NCBI GenBank assembly: GCA_016124335.1
Contig: WGNX01000012.1
Span: 62,001 to 126,000 of the forward strand
From: Alphaproteobacteria bacterium
Lineage (GTDB): Bacteria > Pseudomonadota > Alphaproteobacteria > CACIAM-22H2
Direction: 5' to 3'
DNA length: 64,000 nt
Below, in pieces: positions 17,103-26,235 of this stretch (position 1 is the stretch's first letter; every line of letters starts with the position of its first letter). Below the pieces are notes generated by a model. That model was not told the origin of the DNA, did no database searches, and saw only the letters and a program-made list of their open reading frames with translations. Both the position numbers and the translations under genes were made by a program.

Positions 17103-17335
17103 GGCCGGCAGGCCACCAGATGCCGCCGGCCGACATCGCTCGGCAGGAGCCGGACCGATCCATCCGGCGCCACACGCCTGTCGACGTAACCGCGATCCAC
17201 CGCTTCCTCCCAGACCGGCAGGCGCGGACAGGACGTACGCCACGCCGCCATCGTTTCGGGATAGTCCCGGGGCTGTTCGTCGAGCCAGGCGACAAGATCG
17301 AGAATCAAGGCTTCGACGGGATCGGGCGTCTTCAT
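17087..17335 (-). CDS. Small conserved hypothetical protein (82 aa)
   Basis: An 82-residue soluble protein with the motif DYPETMAAWRTSCPRLPVWE. I have seen this as a small conserved hypothetical in Proteobacteria without a known role. The ATG at 17335 overlaps the TGA of the TauE/SafE-type transporter gene, so the two are translationally coupled. Its 3-prime end overlaps the convergent MFS gene by 16 bp. The acidic N-terminal half and basic C-terminal half could form a small DNA- or protein-binding fold, but no domain is recognised. Confidence 0.7.
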   Translation of the reverse strand: MKTPDPVEALILDLVAWLDEQPRDYPETMAAWRTSCPRLPVWEEAVDRGYVDRRVAPDGSVRLLPSDVGRRHLVACRPQRAR

Positions 17336-18078
17336 GCGGTCGTCACCATCAGACGGATGCCGTTGAGCACATAGAAGGTCGACACGGTATAGACGATGCG
17401 CCATGACCAGCGCATGAAGAACGCCTCACCCATCCGTTCGAGCGGCTTGCGCGCGAGCGTGGTTCCAAGTGCCGCGGCAACGACCGCGGCGACCGCGGTC
17501 GCCGGATCAAGCGTTCCCGCTTGATCGACGATGGCGCCGAAATAGACCAGCTTCACGGCATGGCCGAAGCATTGGCAGACCGCCTTTGTCGCAACCTTGC
17601 CGCGCCGGTCGAACGAACCGCCGAGGAAAAATGCGTCGAGCAGCGGTCCAGCCACACCCGTCGTAAGCATCAGGGCCATGCACACGATGCCCACGACCAC
17701 GCCGTCGCGCCTGCGATCGGGGTTCGGCTGCAACCCTTTCGGCACGAGACGCAGCGAGAAAGGCACGATGCCGATCAGCACCATTGCGAGCGGTGCAGGC
17801 GGTACGTAGCGCCAGATCGACCAAACGCCCAGCGTGGCCAATGCGCCGATGACGTAGTTGAGCGCGATCGGGAATTGTGCGTGTTTTATCCACAGGAGGC
17901 CGCGCCACCCGTTCGATGCGATCTGGGTAACCGCATGGAGCGCCATGGCAGCCGGGACGGGCAGCATCGTCAGCAGCACGCCCACGAGGATGATCCCGCC
18001 GGCCATGCCGAACAGACCCGAAAGGAATGACGTGCCGACGATTACGCCGAAGATCGCGACGAGCTGGAGGCCGACCAT
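17332..18078 (-). CDS. TauE/SafE (DUF81) family membrane transporter
   Basis: A 248-aa polytopic membrane protein of the sulfite/organosulfonate exporter family. It starts with a hydrophobic segment followed by GLFGMAGGIILVG, the family's conserved glycine-rich block, and has a second related stretch (MLTTGVAGPLLDAFFLGG) in the C-terminal half. Family members export sulfite, sulfoacetate or other small anions. It diverges from a LysR-type regulator gene across 80 bp, the classical arrangement for LysR control of its neighbour. The coupled 82-aa gene follows it. Confidence 0.87.
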   Translation of the reverse strand: MVGLQLVAIFGVIVGTSFLSGLFGMAGGIILVGVLLTMLPVPAAMALHAVTQIASNGWRGLLWIKHAQFPIALNYVIGALATLGVWSIWRYVPPAPLAMVLIGIVPFSLRLVPKGLQPNPDRRRDGVVVGIVCMALMLTTGVAGPLLDAFFLGGSFDRRGKVATKAVCQCFGHAVKLVYFGAIVDQAGTLDPATAVAAVVAAALGTTLARKPLERMGEAFFMRWSWRIVYTVSTFYVLNGIRLMVTTA

Positions 18079-18158
18079 GGGCGCGGATCCTGCGCCTGTT
18101 GCGCGATTCCGGCAAACCGAGATACCTTGGCCTTACCCTTAGATTTCCTGATGGTGCG

Positions 18159-19154
18159 ATGCGTCGCCTTCCCTTCCTCAACGGTGTGCGTGCATTTGAA
18201 GCATCGGCTCGGTTGGGCGGTTTCTCTGCCGCCGCGGTCGAGCTGGGCGTCACGGCGGCAGCGGTCAGCCGGCTCGTCCGGCTGCTCGAGCAGCGCATGG
18301 GCGTTGTACTGTTCGAACGATCGGCCAATCGGCTGACATTGACGGGTGCGGGCCGCGCCTATCGCGACGGGTTGACGCCACTGCTCGACCAGCTTGCGGC
18401 GTTGACCGAGCAGATGTCCGGGCGCGGCGATTCGCGCACGCTTACCGTCGGCGTCGGCTCGACATTCGCGATACGCTGGCTCATCCCGCGCCTTGCCGAC
18501 TTCCGTCGCGAGGCACCCGACATCGAGGTCCGGCTGGCGACCGGCGGCTTTACCGTGCCCTATCGCGACGACTGGACCTGCGGCATCAGCCTTGGCGCCG
18601 GCGAACGCCCCGGCTTCTCGGCCCTGAAGCTGTTCGATGCCGATTTGCTGCCGGTCTGCGCGCCGCATTTCTCACCGCGCCCGAAATCACCGGCCGAATT
18701 GACGGCGAAATCGCTGTTGCGCGTGGCACACGCGCCGGAAGACTGGCCCCACTGGCTTGAAGCCGCGCAGGCACCCAGACTGCGCGCCGCCGGCACGATG
18801 TTCGACAACTACGGTCTGGCAATCCAGGCAGCATGTGACGGATTGGGCATTGCGGTCGGCATCCGGCCTTATGTCGACGACGAAATCCGCTCCGGCCGGC
18901 TTGTCGCGCCGTTCAAGCTGAGCGTGCCGGCGGGCCGTAGCTGGTATGTCTACTATCCGCCCGGCCGCGAGGCGGAACCGGCCTTTGCCGCGTTCGCCAA
19001 ATGGATTGTCGCCGCGGCGCGCGCACCTAGGATCGCAAGTACTGCCGCGCCCAGCCCAGCCCCTCGCGCGTCCCGGCGCGCGGCCGGTACTCGCAGCCGA
19101 TCCAGCCGGCGTAGCCGACGCGATCGACGAGATCGAATAGATAAGGGTAGCTGA
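18159..19154 (+). CDS. LysR-type transcriptional regulator (GcvA-like) with a basic C-terminal extension
   Basis: A 331-aa regulator with an N-terminal winged helix-turn-helix (residues about 5-65; FEASARLGGFSAAAVELG and SRLVRLLEQRMGV) and a periplasmic-binding-protein-like effector domain (about 90-295; TLTVGVGSTFAIRWLIPR). It likely controls the divergent TauE/SafE operon. The effector domain should end near residue 300. About 30-40 further residues, extremely rich in Arg and Ser, are encoded by DNA antisense to the 3-prime end of hydroxypyruvate isomerase (128 bp convergent overlap). That tail may be genuine read-through or reflect loss of an ancestral stop. Confidence 0.88.
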   Translation: MRRLPFLNGVRAFEASARLGGFSAAAVELGVTAAAVSRLVRLLEQRMGVVLFERSANRLTLTGAGRAYRDGLTPLLDQLAALTEQMSGRGDSRTLTVGVGSTFAIRWLIPRLADFRREAPDIEVRLATGGFTVPYRDDWTCGISLGAGERPGFSALKLFDADLLPVCAPHFSPRPKSPAELTAKSLLRVAHAPEDWPHWLEAAQAPRLRAAGTMFDNYGLAIQAACDGLGIAVGIRPYVDDEIRSGRLVAPFKLSVPAGRSWYVYYPPGREAEPAFAAFAKWIVAAARAPRIASTAAPSPAPRASRRAAGTRSRSSRRSRRDRRDRIDKGS

Positions 19155-19797
19155 GTTCACCTTCGTCAGGCTCGTGGCGGTCGGGAACGCCGGCAATCTG
19201 GATATGGCCGACGCTCGCGATATGGCGCTCGATCCGGCGCGTCACGTCGCCTTCCTCGATCTGGCAGTGATAGATGTCCATCTGGACGCCCAGCGCAGCG
19301 CTGCCGATGTCCGCGCAGATATCGTGCGCGGCCTGCTGGCGGGTCAGGAAATAGCCGGGATTGTCGCGCGTGTTGAGTGGCTCGATGGTGATCGCCCGTC
19401 TGCTTTCGAGCGCCTTGGCCGTCGCCATCCGGAGATTGGCGACATAGGTCGAATGTTCGGCCCCGTCGACAATGCGGCCAGCCATCGCGTGAAGGCGCGG
19501 ACAGTCGATTATTCCCGCATAGTCGAAACCACGCTCCAGCGCGTCGGCAAATTCGCGTTCACGCCCCTTCAGTGCCGCAAGACCGCGCTCGCCTTTCGCA
19601 AGATCGCCGGGCGGCAGATTGAAAAGGACGACATTCATGCCCGCCCGGCGCGCGGCGGCGGCAATCGATTCGGCCGCGAAGTCGTACGGGAAAAGGAATT
19701 CGACCGCCTTGAATCCGTCTTCGGCGGCGGCCGCGAAACGGTCAAGAAACGCGAATTCCTGATAGAGATACGAAAGATTGGCGGCAAAACGAGGCAT
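19027..19797 (-). CDS. hyi: Hydroxypyruvate isomerase family protein
   Basis: A 256-aa TIM-barrel sugar isomerase. The start MPRFAANLSYLYQEFAFLDRF and the blocks VEFLFPYDF, NLPPGDLAKGERG, QMDIYHCQ, GHIQIAGVPDRHEP and GWIGCEYRP match E. coli Hyi closely. Metal-binding and catalytic Glu and Asp residues are present in EPLNTRDNPG and MDIYH. The enzyme interconverts hydroxypyruvate and tartronate semialdehyde in glyoxylate metabolism; OtnI-type 2-oxo-tetronate isomerase is a close alternative. It is the last gene of a minus-strand run following a Bcr/CflA-type exporter by 12 bp. Confidence 0.85.
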   Translation of the reverse strand: MPRFAANLSYLYQEFAFLDRFAAAAEDGFKAVEFLFPYDFAAESIAAAARRAGMNVVLFNLPPGDLAKGERGLAALKGREREFADALERGFDYAGIIDCPRLHAMAGRIVDGAEHSTYVANLRMATAKALESRRAITIEPLNTRDNPGYFLTRQQAAHDICADIGSAALGVQMDIYHCQIEEGDVTRRIERHIASVGHIQIAGVPDRHEPDEGELSYPYLFDLVDRVGYAGWIGCEYRPRAGTREGLGWARQYLRS

Positions 19798-19809
19798 CGG
19801 TCCCCGTTT

Positions 19810-21030
19810 TTAGCGCCGGGCTGCCGGCTTCACGAGCAGAAAGTTTGCGAGCGCGCCCGCACAAGCGAGGAGCAGGATGGTCTGGCACATCGGGCCGGGC
19901 GTCCCGTCGGCGCGCGCCGCAACGACCATGCCTGCGGCCGCCCCTACCGCAAACTGCACGAATCCGGACAATGCCGAAGCGGCCCCGGCCATCTGCGGAT
20001 GATCGGCAAGGGCGCCCGCCATGGAGTTGGCGCCGATCAATCCCATGCAGGAGAGGAAAAGGAAGAGCGGCACGACGACGCCCGCCAAGCCGAACGAGCC
20101 GTTCCCGCCAAACACGACCAGTGCAAGCGCAAAGAGGACGGAAGCGACGAGCCCGATGCGGAGCGCCTTGTCGCTGCCGAACCGGAGCGCCAGACGGCTG
20201 TTGACATAGCTCGACATCATCATGCCCGCGACATTGAGGCCGAACAGCAGGCCAAAGAGATCGGGGCCAACGCCGAACATCTCGATATAGATGAAGGGCG
20301 ATCCGGAAATGTAGGCGAACATCGCGCCGAGCATTCCCGCTCCAGCCGCCACATAGCCCAGATAGCGTTTGTCGGACAGGAGCCGGATATAGGCGCTTGC
20401 GACCGACGCAAAGGCAACGGAACGGCGCCGCTCGGGCGGAAGGGTTTCGGGCTGCCGGACAAGCGGCACGAGCGGAACCAGCGCAAGCGTCGCGAGCACG
20501 ACAAAGATCATTCGCCAATCCGCAATCTTCAGGATCTGGCTGCCGACGATAGGGGCAAGCATCGGGGCGACGCCCATCACGAGCATCATCAGGGAAAGGA
20601 CGCTTGCGCTTCGGTTCCTGTCGAAGACGTCGCGTACCATCGCGCGTGCAAGCACAGTCGCCGCGGCGGCGCCGAATGCCTCGACTACCCGCCAGCCGGC
20701 AAGCACGATCGCATCGCCCGCGGCCCAGCAGCCGATGCTGCCGATGACAAACAGGATCAGGCCGACAAGAGACGGGCCCCGCCGACCGAAGCGATCGCCG
20801 ATCGGCCCCCAGACCAACTGGCCTGCCGCAAACGCGAGAAAGAAGCCGGAAAGCGAGAGCTGGATATGATCTTGATCGGCATCGAGCGCACGCCCGATCG
20901 AGGGAAGCGCCGGCAGGTACATATCCACGGCCATCGGCGTGATCGCCAGCAACAGGCCAAGCGTTGCGACAAACGTCCCGTCGCCGCGCCACCCGTCGGG
21001 CCGCGGGCCGCCTTTCAACCCGTCAATCAT
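19810..21030 (-). CDS. Bcr/CflA-family multidrug MFS transporter
   Basis: A 406-aa, 12-helix MFS exporter. The early block LLLAITPMAVDMYLPALPSI is diagnostic of the Bcr/CflA group, followed by the loop motif GPIGDRFGRRGP. Members expel bicyclomycin, chloramphenicol or cysteine-like compounds from the inner membrane. It starts 9 bp after the stop of a small membrane-anchored protein gene and is followed closely by hyi, which suggests one transcript. The actual substrate is not evident. Confidence 0.87.
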   Translation of the reverse strand: MIDGLKGGPRPDGWRGDGTFVATLGLLLAITPMAVDMYLPALPSIGRALDADQDHIQLSLSGFFLAFAAGQLVWGPIGDRFGRRGPSLVGLILFVIGSIGCWAAGDAIVLAGWRVVEAFGAAAATVLARAMVRDVFDRNRSASVLSLMMLVMGVAPMLAPIVGSQILKIADWRMIFVVLATLALVPLVPLVRQPETLPPERRRSVAFASVASAYIRLLSDKRYLGYVAAGAGMLGAMFAYISGSPFIYIEMFGVGPDLFGLLFGLNVAGMMMSSYVNSRLALRFGSDKALRIGLVASVLFALALVVFGGNGSFGLAGVVVPLFLFLSCMGLIGANSMAGALADHPQMAGAASALSGFVQFAVGAAAGMVVAARADGTPGPMCQTILLLACAGALANFLLVKPAARR

Positions 21031-21039
21031 GCGATGCGG

Positions 21040-21246
21040 TCAGCGATCGCCGGGATAGGCTTCCATCGGCTCGAAATCCGGCGAAACGCGGGAAGACAGC
21101 GGCAATTGCTGGTGCATCGGCACGCGAATACCCGGCTCGATCCCGGCAAGTTCCGTTGATCTGTTCTGCGCGCTCGAGAAATAGAGCGCTCCCGCGATGA
21201 CGACACCTGCGACGATCCACGCGGAAACGATAGCACGAAATTCCAT
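21040..21246 (-). CDS. Small single-pass membrane protein (68 aa), unknown
   Basis: I do not recognise it. A 68-residue protein with one N-terminal hydrophobic segment (AIVSAWIVAGVVIAGALYF, residues 5-23) and a polar tail of about 45 residues. It is either a membrane anchor with a periplasmic tail or an uncleaved signal. It sits 9 bp upstream of a Bcr/CflA exporter gene on the same strand, so it could be an accessory peptide of that transporter. The ribosome-binding site is weak, and the case for coding rests on the plausible topology and operon position. Confidence 0.5.
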   Translation of the reverse strand: MEFRAIVSAWIVAGVVIAGALYFSSAQNRSTELAGIEPGIRVPMHQQLPLSSRVSPDFEPMEAYPGDR

Positions 21247-21431
21247 GGGGGGTACTTCAACCGGATTGTTATGGGACTACGCATCTGGCGCCCGCCGGGC
21301 AACACGGCAACCCGGGCACCCGGTTGCCTGCCATGCGGAGCGCGCGGGGCTGAACCAGCCGGTTGCACGCTGTAACACGACGCGGACCACGCGCACTTGA
21401 ACGGCGCGCACGGCCAGTCGAATATGCGCGC

Positions 21432-22883
21432 ATGCTCGACGACGATGACGGCCGCGCGCTCCGCCGCGCCACGCGAATCGTGCCGCTCATCGCGGCAACC
21501 GCCCTGTTCATCGAAAACCTCAATTCCACCGTCCTGTCGACCGCACTTGTCACGGTGGCGGCAGATTTCGAAGTCGATCCCGTCGTTCTAAAACTTGCGC
21601 TGACGTCCTACCTCGTGTCGCTGGCCGTGTTTGTCCCCGCGTCGGGATGGATTGCCGACCGGTTCGGGACGCGGACCGTATTCTGCTGGGCGATGGCCGT
21701 GTTCGCGCTCGGCTCAGCAAGTTGCGCTCTTTCGACCGGTCTCGGCACGCTCGTTACCGCCCGGGTCATCCAGGGCGCCGGCGGCGCGATGATGATTCCG
21801 GTTGCGCGGCTTGTCGTGCTGCGCAGCGTACCGAAGGCCGAGTTGGTCGGGGCGCTTGCGATCCTGTCAATGCCGTCGCTTGTGGGCCCGATCATCGGCC
21901 CGCCGGTCGGCGGCTTCTTCGCGACCTATTTCACGTGGCACTGGATCTTCTGGATCAACCTGCCGCTCGCGGCCTCGGGAATCCTGCTTGCCCGCAAGCT
22001 GCTGCCGCAGATCCGGCAGGACACCGAATCTGTCTTCGACCTGCGCGGTTTCCTGATGATCGGACCCGCACTTGCGATGACCATCACGGGTGCCACGCTG
22101 CTTGGGCTCGACCGCATTCCCGCGACGGCCGCCCTTGCATTGTGTGGCGCGGGGCTTGTTCTCGTCGCGATTTATTGCCGCCACGCCCTGTCGATCCAGG
22201 CGCCGGTCATCGACCTCCGCCTTCTTCGCACGCCGACCTTCCGCATCGGCGTCTTGGGAGGATTCCTGTTCAGGGTCGGCGCCGGCGCAACGCCGTTCCT
22301 GCTTCCGCTCCTTCTTCAGGTCGCATTCGGCATGACCGCATTCGCGAGCGGCACGCTGACCTTTGCCACCGGCGTTGGCGCATTCACGATGAAGCTCGTT
22401 GCGCCAAAAATTCTGCGCGCCGCCGGCTTTCGGAATGTTCTGATGTTCAACGGGATCATCGCCGCCGCCTTCATTTCCGCACCCGCCCTGTTCTGGCTGG
22501 GCATGCCGTCGGTCACGATCCTCGGCATCCTGCTGATCGGGGGGTTTTCCCGATCGCTGCAATTCACGAGCTCGAATGTCGTGCTCTATGCGGATATCGC
22601 GCCGACCGACATGGGTCGTGCCACGACGTTCATGGCGGTCCTGCAGGAACTGTCAGGATCGATCGGCATCGCGTTTGCGGCACTCATTCTCGATTTCGCG
22701 ACAGGGCTATCGCCGACCGGCCGGCTCGGCGCGACCGAGTTCGGCTATGCGTTCTGGCTTGTCGGCATCATCGCGGGCACATCAAGCCTCGCCTTTTCGA
22801 TGATGCCCAAAGGTGCGGGAGAAGCCCTGGTCCAGCGTAGCAAGCCCGATGTTTCGTCGCCGCTCAAGTCCCGGACAACTTGA
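21432..22883 (+). CDS. DHA2-type MFS transporter (EmrB/QacA-like)
   Basis: A 483-aa exporter with about 14 hydrophobic spans. Typical elements are TALFIENLNSTVLSTAL in helix 1, ASGWIADRFGTRTVF in loop 2-3, and the antiporter motif region GPIIGPPVGGFF in helix 5. The family pumps hydrophobic drugs out across the inner membrane. An in-frame ATG at 21363 would add 23 residues of Arg-rich sequence, so ATG 21432 is preferred. It diverges from the small membrane protein/Bcr operon and overlaps the convergent SMR gene by 20 bp at its 3-prime end. Confidence 0.88.
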   Translation: MLDDDDGRALRRATRIVPLIAATALFIENLNSTVLSTALVTVAADFEVDPVVLKLALTSYLVSLAVFVPASGWIADRFGTRTVFCWAMAVFALGSASCALSTGLGTLVTARVIQGAGGAMMIPVARLVVLRSVPKAELVGALAILSMPSLVGPIIGPPVGGFFATYFTWHWIFWINLPLAASGILLARKLLPQIRQDTESVFDLRGFLMIGPALAMTITGATLLGLDRIPATAALALCGAGLVLVAIYCRHALSIQAPVIDLRLLRTPTFRIGVLGGFLFRVGAGATPFLLPLLLQVAFGMTAFASGTLTFATGVGAFTMKLVAPKILRAAGFRNVLMFNGIIAAAFISAPALFWLGMPSVTILGILLIGGFSRSLQFTSSNVVLYADIAPTDMGRATTFMAVLQELSGSIGIAFAALILDFATGLSPTGRLGATEFGYAFWLVGIIAGTSSLAFSMMPKGAGEALVQRSKPDVSSPLKSRTT

Positions 22884-23196
22884 GCCCGATGACGCCCGCA
22901 AGTATCGCCACAACGCAGCCAATGCGAATTATGTCCGCGCTTTCGCCGAACAGCACGACGCCGGCAAGAACGACGCCGGCGGTGCCGGCACCAGTCCAAG
23001 CCGCATAGGCCGTGCCGATCGGCAATTCGCGCGTCGCCAGGGCGAGGAACACGACGCTCGCGATCATCGCCGCGACGGTCGCGATCCAAACGGGAATCCC
23101 GCCGCCATTCGTGGCCTGCTTGAGGCTGATCGCCCAGCCGACCTCGAACAGTGCGGCGACCGCAAGCCAAATCCACGCGAGCGCCTGCGCGCTCAC
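22864..23196 (-). CDS. SMR-family transporter, SugE/Gdx-like
   Basis: A 110-aa, four-helix small multidrug resistance protein. The first helix carries the essential glutamate in AALFEVGWAISLKQ, and GTAYAAWTGAGTAG in helix 3 resembles guanidinium exporters (SugE/Gdx) and EmrE. It works as a dual-topology or antiparallel dimer. The start is GTG at 23196, overlapping the TGA of the response-regulator gene (GTGA), so translation is coupled to a two-component system. That linkage suggests the regulated output is export of a small cation (inference). Confidence 0.87.
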   Translation of the reverse strand: MSAQALAWIWLAVAALFEVGWAISLKQATNGGGIPVWIATVAAMIASVVFLALATRELPIGTAYAAWTGAGTAGVVLAGVVLFGESADIIRIGCVVAILAGVIGLKLSGT

Positions 23197-24074
23197 GCGC
23201 CGCTCAACTCGAGCGAGATCGAATCAAGGAATCGCGAGATCCGCGCATGCCCTTCATCAGACAGTTCGACGAACGCGCGGCGCCGATCGGTCGGATCGGG
23301 AACGCGGCGGACAAGTTCGCGCGCGACGAGATCCTCGATGCGGCGAAGCGCGGTCGTCTGCGGAATTCCCGAAGACAGACATAGACTTGAGATGGAAACG
23401 CGCTCGCCCGTGCATTGCGATTGGTAAAGCTCGAGCAGCATGAACCACAACGCTTCGTCGAATTCGGCGACCGGCAAGTGAGCGTCGCGCTGTTTTCGGA
23501 TCGACATGAAGTGGGTCGTCTTGCGCAGTCGTTCGGCCGCGATGCCGCCGGTCGCGGCCTGCGCCGGAGACGTGGCCCGATCAGGAGCGGCGGCGCCGTT
23601 TCCAGTCAAGATGAACGTGCGGAACTGCTCGACGACCTGCGCAAGGTCCCGCACGGCAGTCGCGTCGAGTGCATGCTCGTCGCTTTCCTTGCGGTAGTCG
23701 TCCGCAGCACGACGGACGGCGGCCAGCATTTCCGACGGCTCGACCGGCTTGCGCAGGAACTCGACTGCGCCCAACCGCAAAGCATCGACCGCCATGTTGA
23801 GATCGGCATAGCCGGTGCAGAATATGATACGTGCCCGGCGGCCGCGCTCGCCGATCTCCCGGATCGCCCGGACGAACTCGATTCCCGAGCGTCGCGGCAT
23901 GCGAACGTCGGTCACGACGACGCCGATGCGCGCATCAGATACGAAGCGGTCGATTGCCGTCGGCGAATCGTGCGCTTCGATCGCCGCAAGGCCGGTCCGG
24001 CCGATCAGGGCCGCAAGTTCCGCGGCGATTTCCGGCTCGTCGTCAACCACGAGGATCGCTGGATCTTCACTCAT
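23193..24074 (-). CDS. Response regulator with REC and MarR-type winged-helix output domains
   Basis: A 293-aa protein. Residues 1-120 are a receiver domain: acidic pair in VVDDEPE, phosphoacceptor Asp56 in VVTDVRMP, Thr87 in FCTGY and Lys109 in LRKPVEP. After a linker (about 125-185), residues 195-290 form a MarR-like winged helix (VSISSLCLSSGIPQTTALRR, then LVRRVPDPTDRRRAFVELS). REC fused to a MarR-type output is an uncommon architecture compared with OmpR, NarL or NtrC outputs. It is encoded between its probable kinase (28 bp upstream) and an SMR exporter (4-bp overlap). Confidence 0.88.
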   Translation of the reverse strand: MSEDPAILVVDDEPEIAAELAALIGRTGLAAIEAHDSPTAIDRFVSDARIGVVVTDVRMPRRSGIEFVRAIREIGERGRRARIIFCTGYADLNMAVDALRLGAVEFLRKPVEPSEMLAAVRRAADDYRKESDEHALDATAVRDLAQVVEQFRTFILTGNGAAAPDRATSPAQAATGGIAAERLRKTTHFMSIRKQRDAHLPVAEFDEALWFMLLELYQSQCTGERVSISSLCLSSGIPQTTALRRIEDLVARELVRRVPDPTDRRRAFVELSDEGHARISRFLDSISLELSGA

Positions 24075-24102
24075 CGGGGGTCACCGCATATGTCTTTCCC
24101 GT

Positions 24103-26235
24103 CTATTGCGCCGCTCCGGCCAACGAAACCGTCCTGTCGGTTCGCAAGGTGAACTCGACGCAAGCTCCCCGGTCCTTGTTCCGGATCCTGATCTCGCCGC
24201 CAAAATTCTGCACGATGGTGCGGCAGATCGGAAGTCCCAATCCGGTTCCGCGTCCGGACGATTTCGTCGTAAAAAACGGCTCGAATGCGCGGGCGGCAGC
24301 CTCTTCTGTCAGCCCCGGCCCGGTGTCCGAAACGGCCACATGCACCATCTTGCCGTCCTCGGCGAGAGCCGCGTCGATGAAGACGGTACCACAGCTTTTT
24401 GATCTGTCGTTGGCCGGAACCGAAATGATCGCGTCACGCGCATTGAGGACGAGATTGATGAGCAGCTGCTCGAACATCAGGCGGTCGCCGCGCACGATGC
24501 ATTGCGGATCGATCGTCATCCTGACGCTTACGCCATCGATGCGCAGCTGGTCGGCGAGGAATTCCTCGGCTGCACGGGCAGCCTCGGACACCCGGAACGG
24601 GATATCGTATTCGTCGGGTGCGCCCAGAATATAGCGCCGCAAGCGATCGAGAATTCCGGCCGCGCGCGTGACCTGCGCTTCGATCTTTGCGATTTTGGAT
24701 CGCGCGACCCCGAGGTCGCCGCCGGCTTCGATCTGCTGGCGGGCGTTCGAACTGGCAAGACCGATGACGTTCAAAGGCTGGTTCAGTTCGTGGACGATGG
24801 ATGCCGCGATTTCGCCGAGGGAAGATATTTTGTCACTCCGGATCGCCATCATTTCGTTCCGGCGGCGGTCGGTCACATCGATCCCGAAACCGATGAACGG
24901 CGGCACGTCGTCGCCGATACGCTCGTCGAAGCTCCAGACCCAGAGCAAAGAGCGGTGGCGACCGCGCGAATCGACAAAATCCTGCTCGAACGAGACAGGC
25001 GCATCGCTCGCGGCGCGCACGCGTTCAACGAAGAGATCGCTGCCGCCGGTCGTCGCGTACCGGAATGCCGAGCGAAGGTCGTCGTTGCCAGACTTCAACG
25101 GACGCGTCAGGAACCCGGCGGTTCGCGAATTCGCGAACTGGATGCTTCCGCCCGCGTCAACGGCGAGAAGCAATGCATCCGAACGATCGAGCAGCCCGCC
25201 GATGATCGACATTCGCCGCGACAATTCGTCGACGACCTTCTGGGCCATCGCGGCTTCGTGGCGCCGTTTCAGGACGAAGGCCACCGCAAGCGCGCAAAGG
25301 CCGGTCAGAAACGTGGATGCCCACGCGATTTGCCGCAGGAACGTCACGCCCGTATTCAGGACCGGGGAATCGCCTTCCGCCGATACGGCGACATATGTGA
25401 TGAGGTCGTAATCGTCGAGAGTCGTGAATGCGTAAAATCGATCGATGCCATCGCTGACGCCGCGCGATCGACCTGTCCCGGACCGTTCACGCCGCATGCG
25501 TTCGAACACCGGGTAGCCGGCATAGGATCCGCCGGGAAGCGCGACCGGGCCGGAGCGGAGCCGGATGCCGCCATCGCGCCCGATCAGACCGATGACATCC
25601 TGCCCGCGCATGCGGGTTCGCGCAAAGAACTGGCTGTAATAGTCGGCATCGAGTGAAACACATGCGATTCCAAGAAAGCTTCCATCCGGCGCCGAAATAC
25701 GCCTGGAAAGCTGCATCGACGAAGCGCCAGAATCGCCGCCGGCTTCGGGAATGCTCAGATAGGGCCGGTCTTCGCGCGTCTGCATGTGGAAGCGGACAAA
25801 TTCGCGGTCCGACAGATCGGAGCCGAGCTTCGATTGGTCGCCGGAGACAGCCACGAGGCGCCCATCGGCACCGATAATTGCGTATTGGGTTGCGATGGAA
25901 TTCCGTGCGTAAACGGTCTCCCGCCACGAAGTGATATCCGGCGCCAGCCGCCCGGCGACGTAGGCATCGCGCAGGACAAGGACATCCTGATCGAAATTGG
26001 CGAGCGTCTGGCTGACGAACGATTCGACCAGGCCGGAATAGACTTGAGCCTGATCCTGCGCCTGTTTCTGGGCGGTCGCCTCGATCTCGCGCGTCGTCGC
26101 CAGCACGAAAAACCAGACGAACCCGATAAGCGCCAGCCAGAGGGCAAGAACCAGCAGATATTGCGTCCAGCCCTGCCATTGGATGCGGGCTGTCCTGCCG
26201 GTACTGATTGCCGTTTGCGGGGCCGGAGGCACCAT
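24103..26235 (-). CDS. Membrane sensor histidine kinase with dCache and PAS domains
   Basis: About 710 residues. An N-terminal transmembrane helix (LLVLALWLALIGFVWFFVL) is followed by a periplasmic dCache-like sensor domain (about 45-280), then a second helix (ASTFLTGLCALAVAFVL). Next come a PAS domain (about 330-450), a HisKA domain with phospho-acceptor in IVHELNQPLNVIG, and a C-terminal HATPase with N-box LVLNARDAI, G1 DTGPGL and G2 GRGTGLGLPI. It should sense an extracellular ligand and phosphorylate the adjacent REC-MarR protein. ATG 26235 is used; a GTG at 26256 would add 7 residues. Neither start has a clear ribosome-binding site. Confidence 0.92.
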   Translation of the reverse strand: MVPPAPQTAISTGRTARIQWQGWTQYLLVLALWLALIGFVWFFVLATTREIEATAQKQAQDQAQVYSGLVESFVSQTLANFDQDVLVLRDAYVAGRLAPDITSWRETVYARNSIATQYAIIGADGRLVAVSGDQSKLGSDLSDREFVRFHMQTREDRPYLSIPEAGGDSGASSMQLSRRISAPDGSFLGIACVSLDADYYSQFFARTRMRGQDVIGLIGRDGGIRLRSGPVALPGGSYAGYPVFERMRRERSGTGRSRGVSDGIDRFYAFTTLDDYDLITYVAVSAEGDSPVLNTGVTFLRQIAWASTFLTGLCALAVAFVLKRRHEAAMAQKVVDELSRRMSIIGGLLDRSDALLLAVDAGGSIQFANSRTAGFLTRPLKSGNDDLRSAFRYATTGGSDLFVERVRAASDAPVSFEQDFVDSRGRHRSLLWVWSFDERIGDDVPPFIGFGIDVTDRRRNEMMAIRSDKISSLGEIAASIVHELNQPLNVIGLASSNARQQIEAGGDLGVARSKIAKIEAQVTRAAGILDRLRRYILGAPDEYDIPFRVSEAARAAEEFLADQLRIDGVSVRMTIDPQCIVRGDRLMFEQLLINLVLNARDAIISVPANDRSKSCGTVFIDAALAEDGKMVHVAVSDTGPGLTEEAAARAFEPFFTTKSSGRGTGLGLPICRTIVQNFGGEIRIRNKDRGACVEFTLRTDRTVSLAGAAQ

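Noticed and set aside
17886..17894. A perfect DnaA-box sequence TTATCCACA
   Set aside because: It is a single copy inside the TauE/SafE coding sequence, 30 kb from dnaA, and is expected by chance; no cluster of boxes surrounds it.
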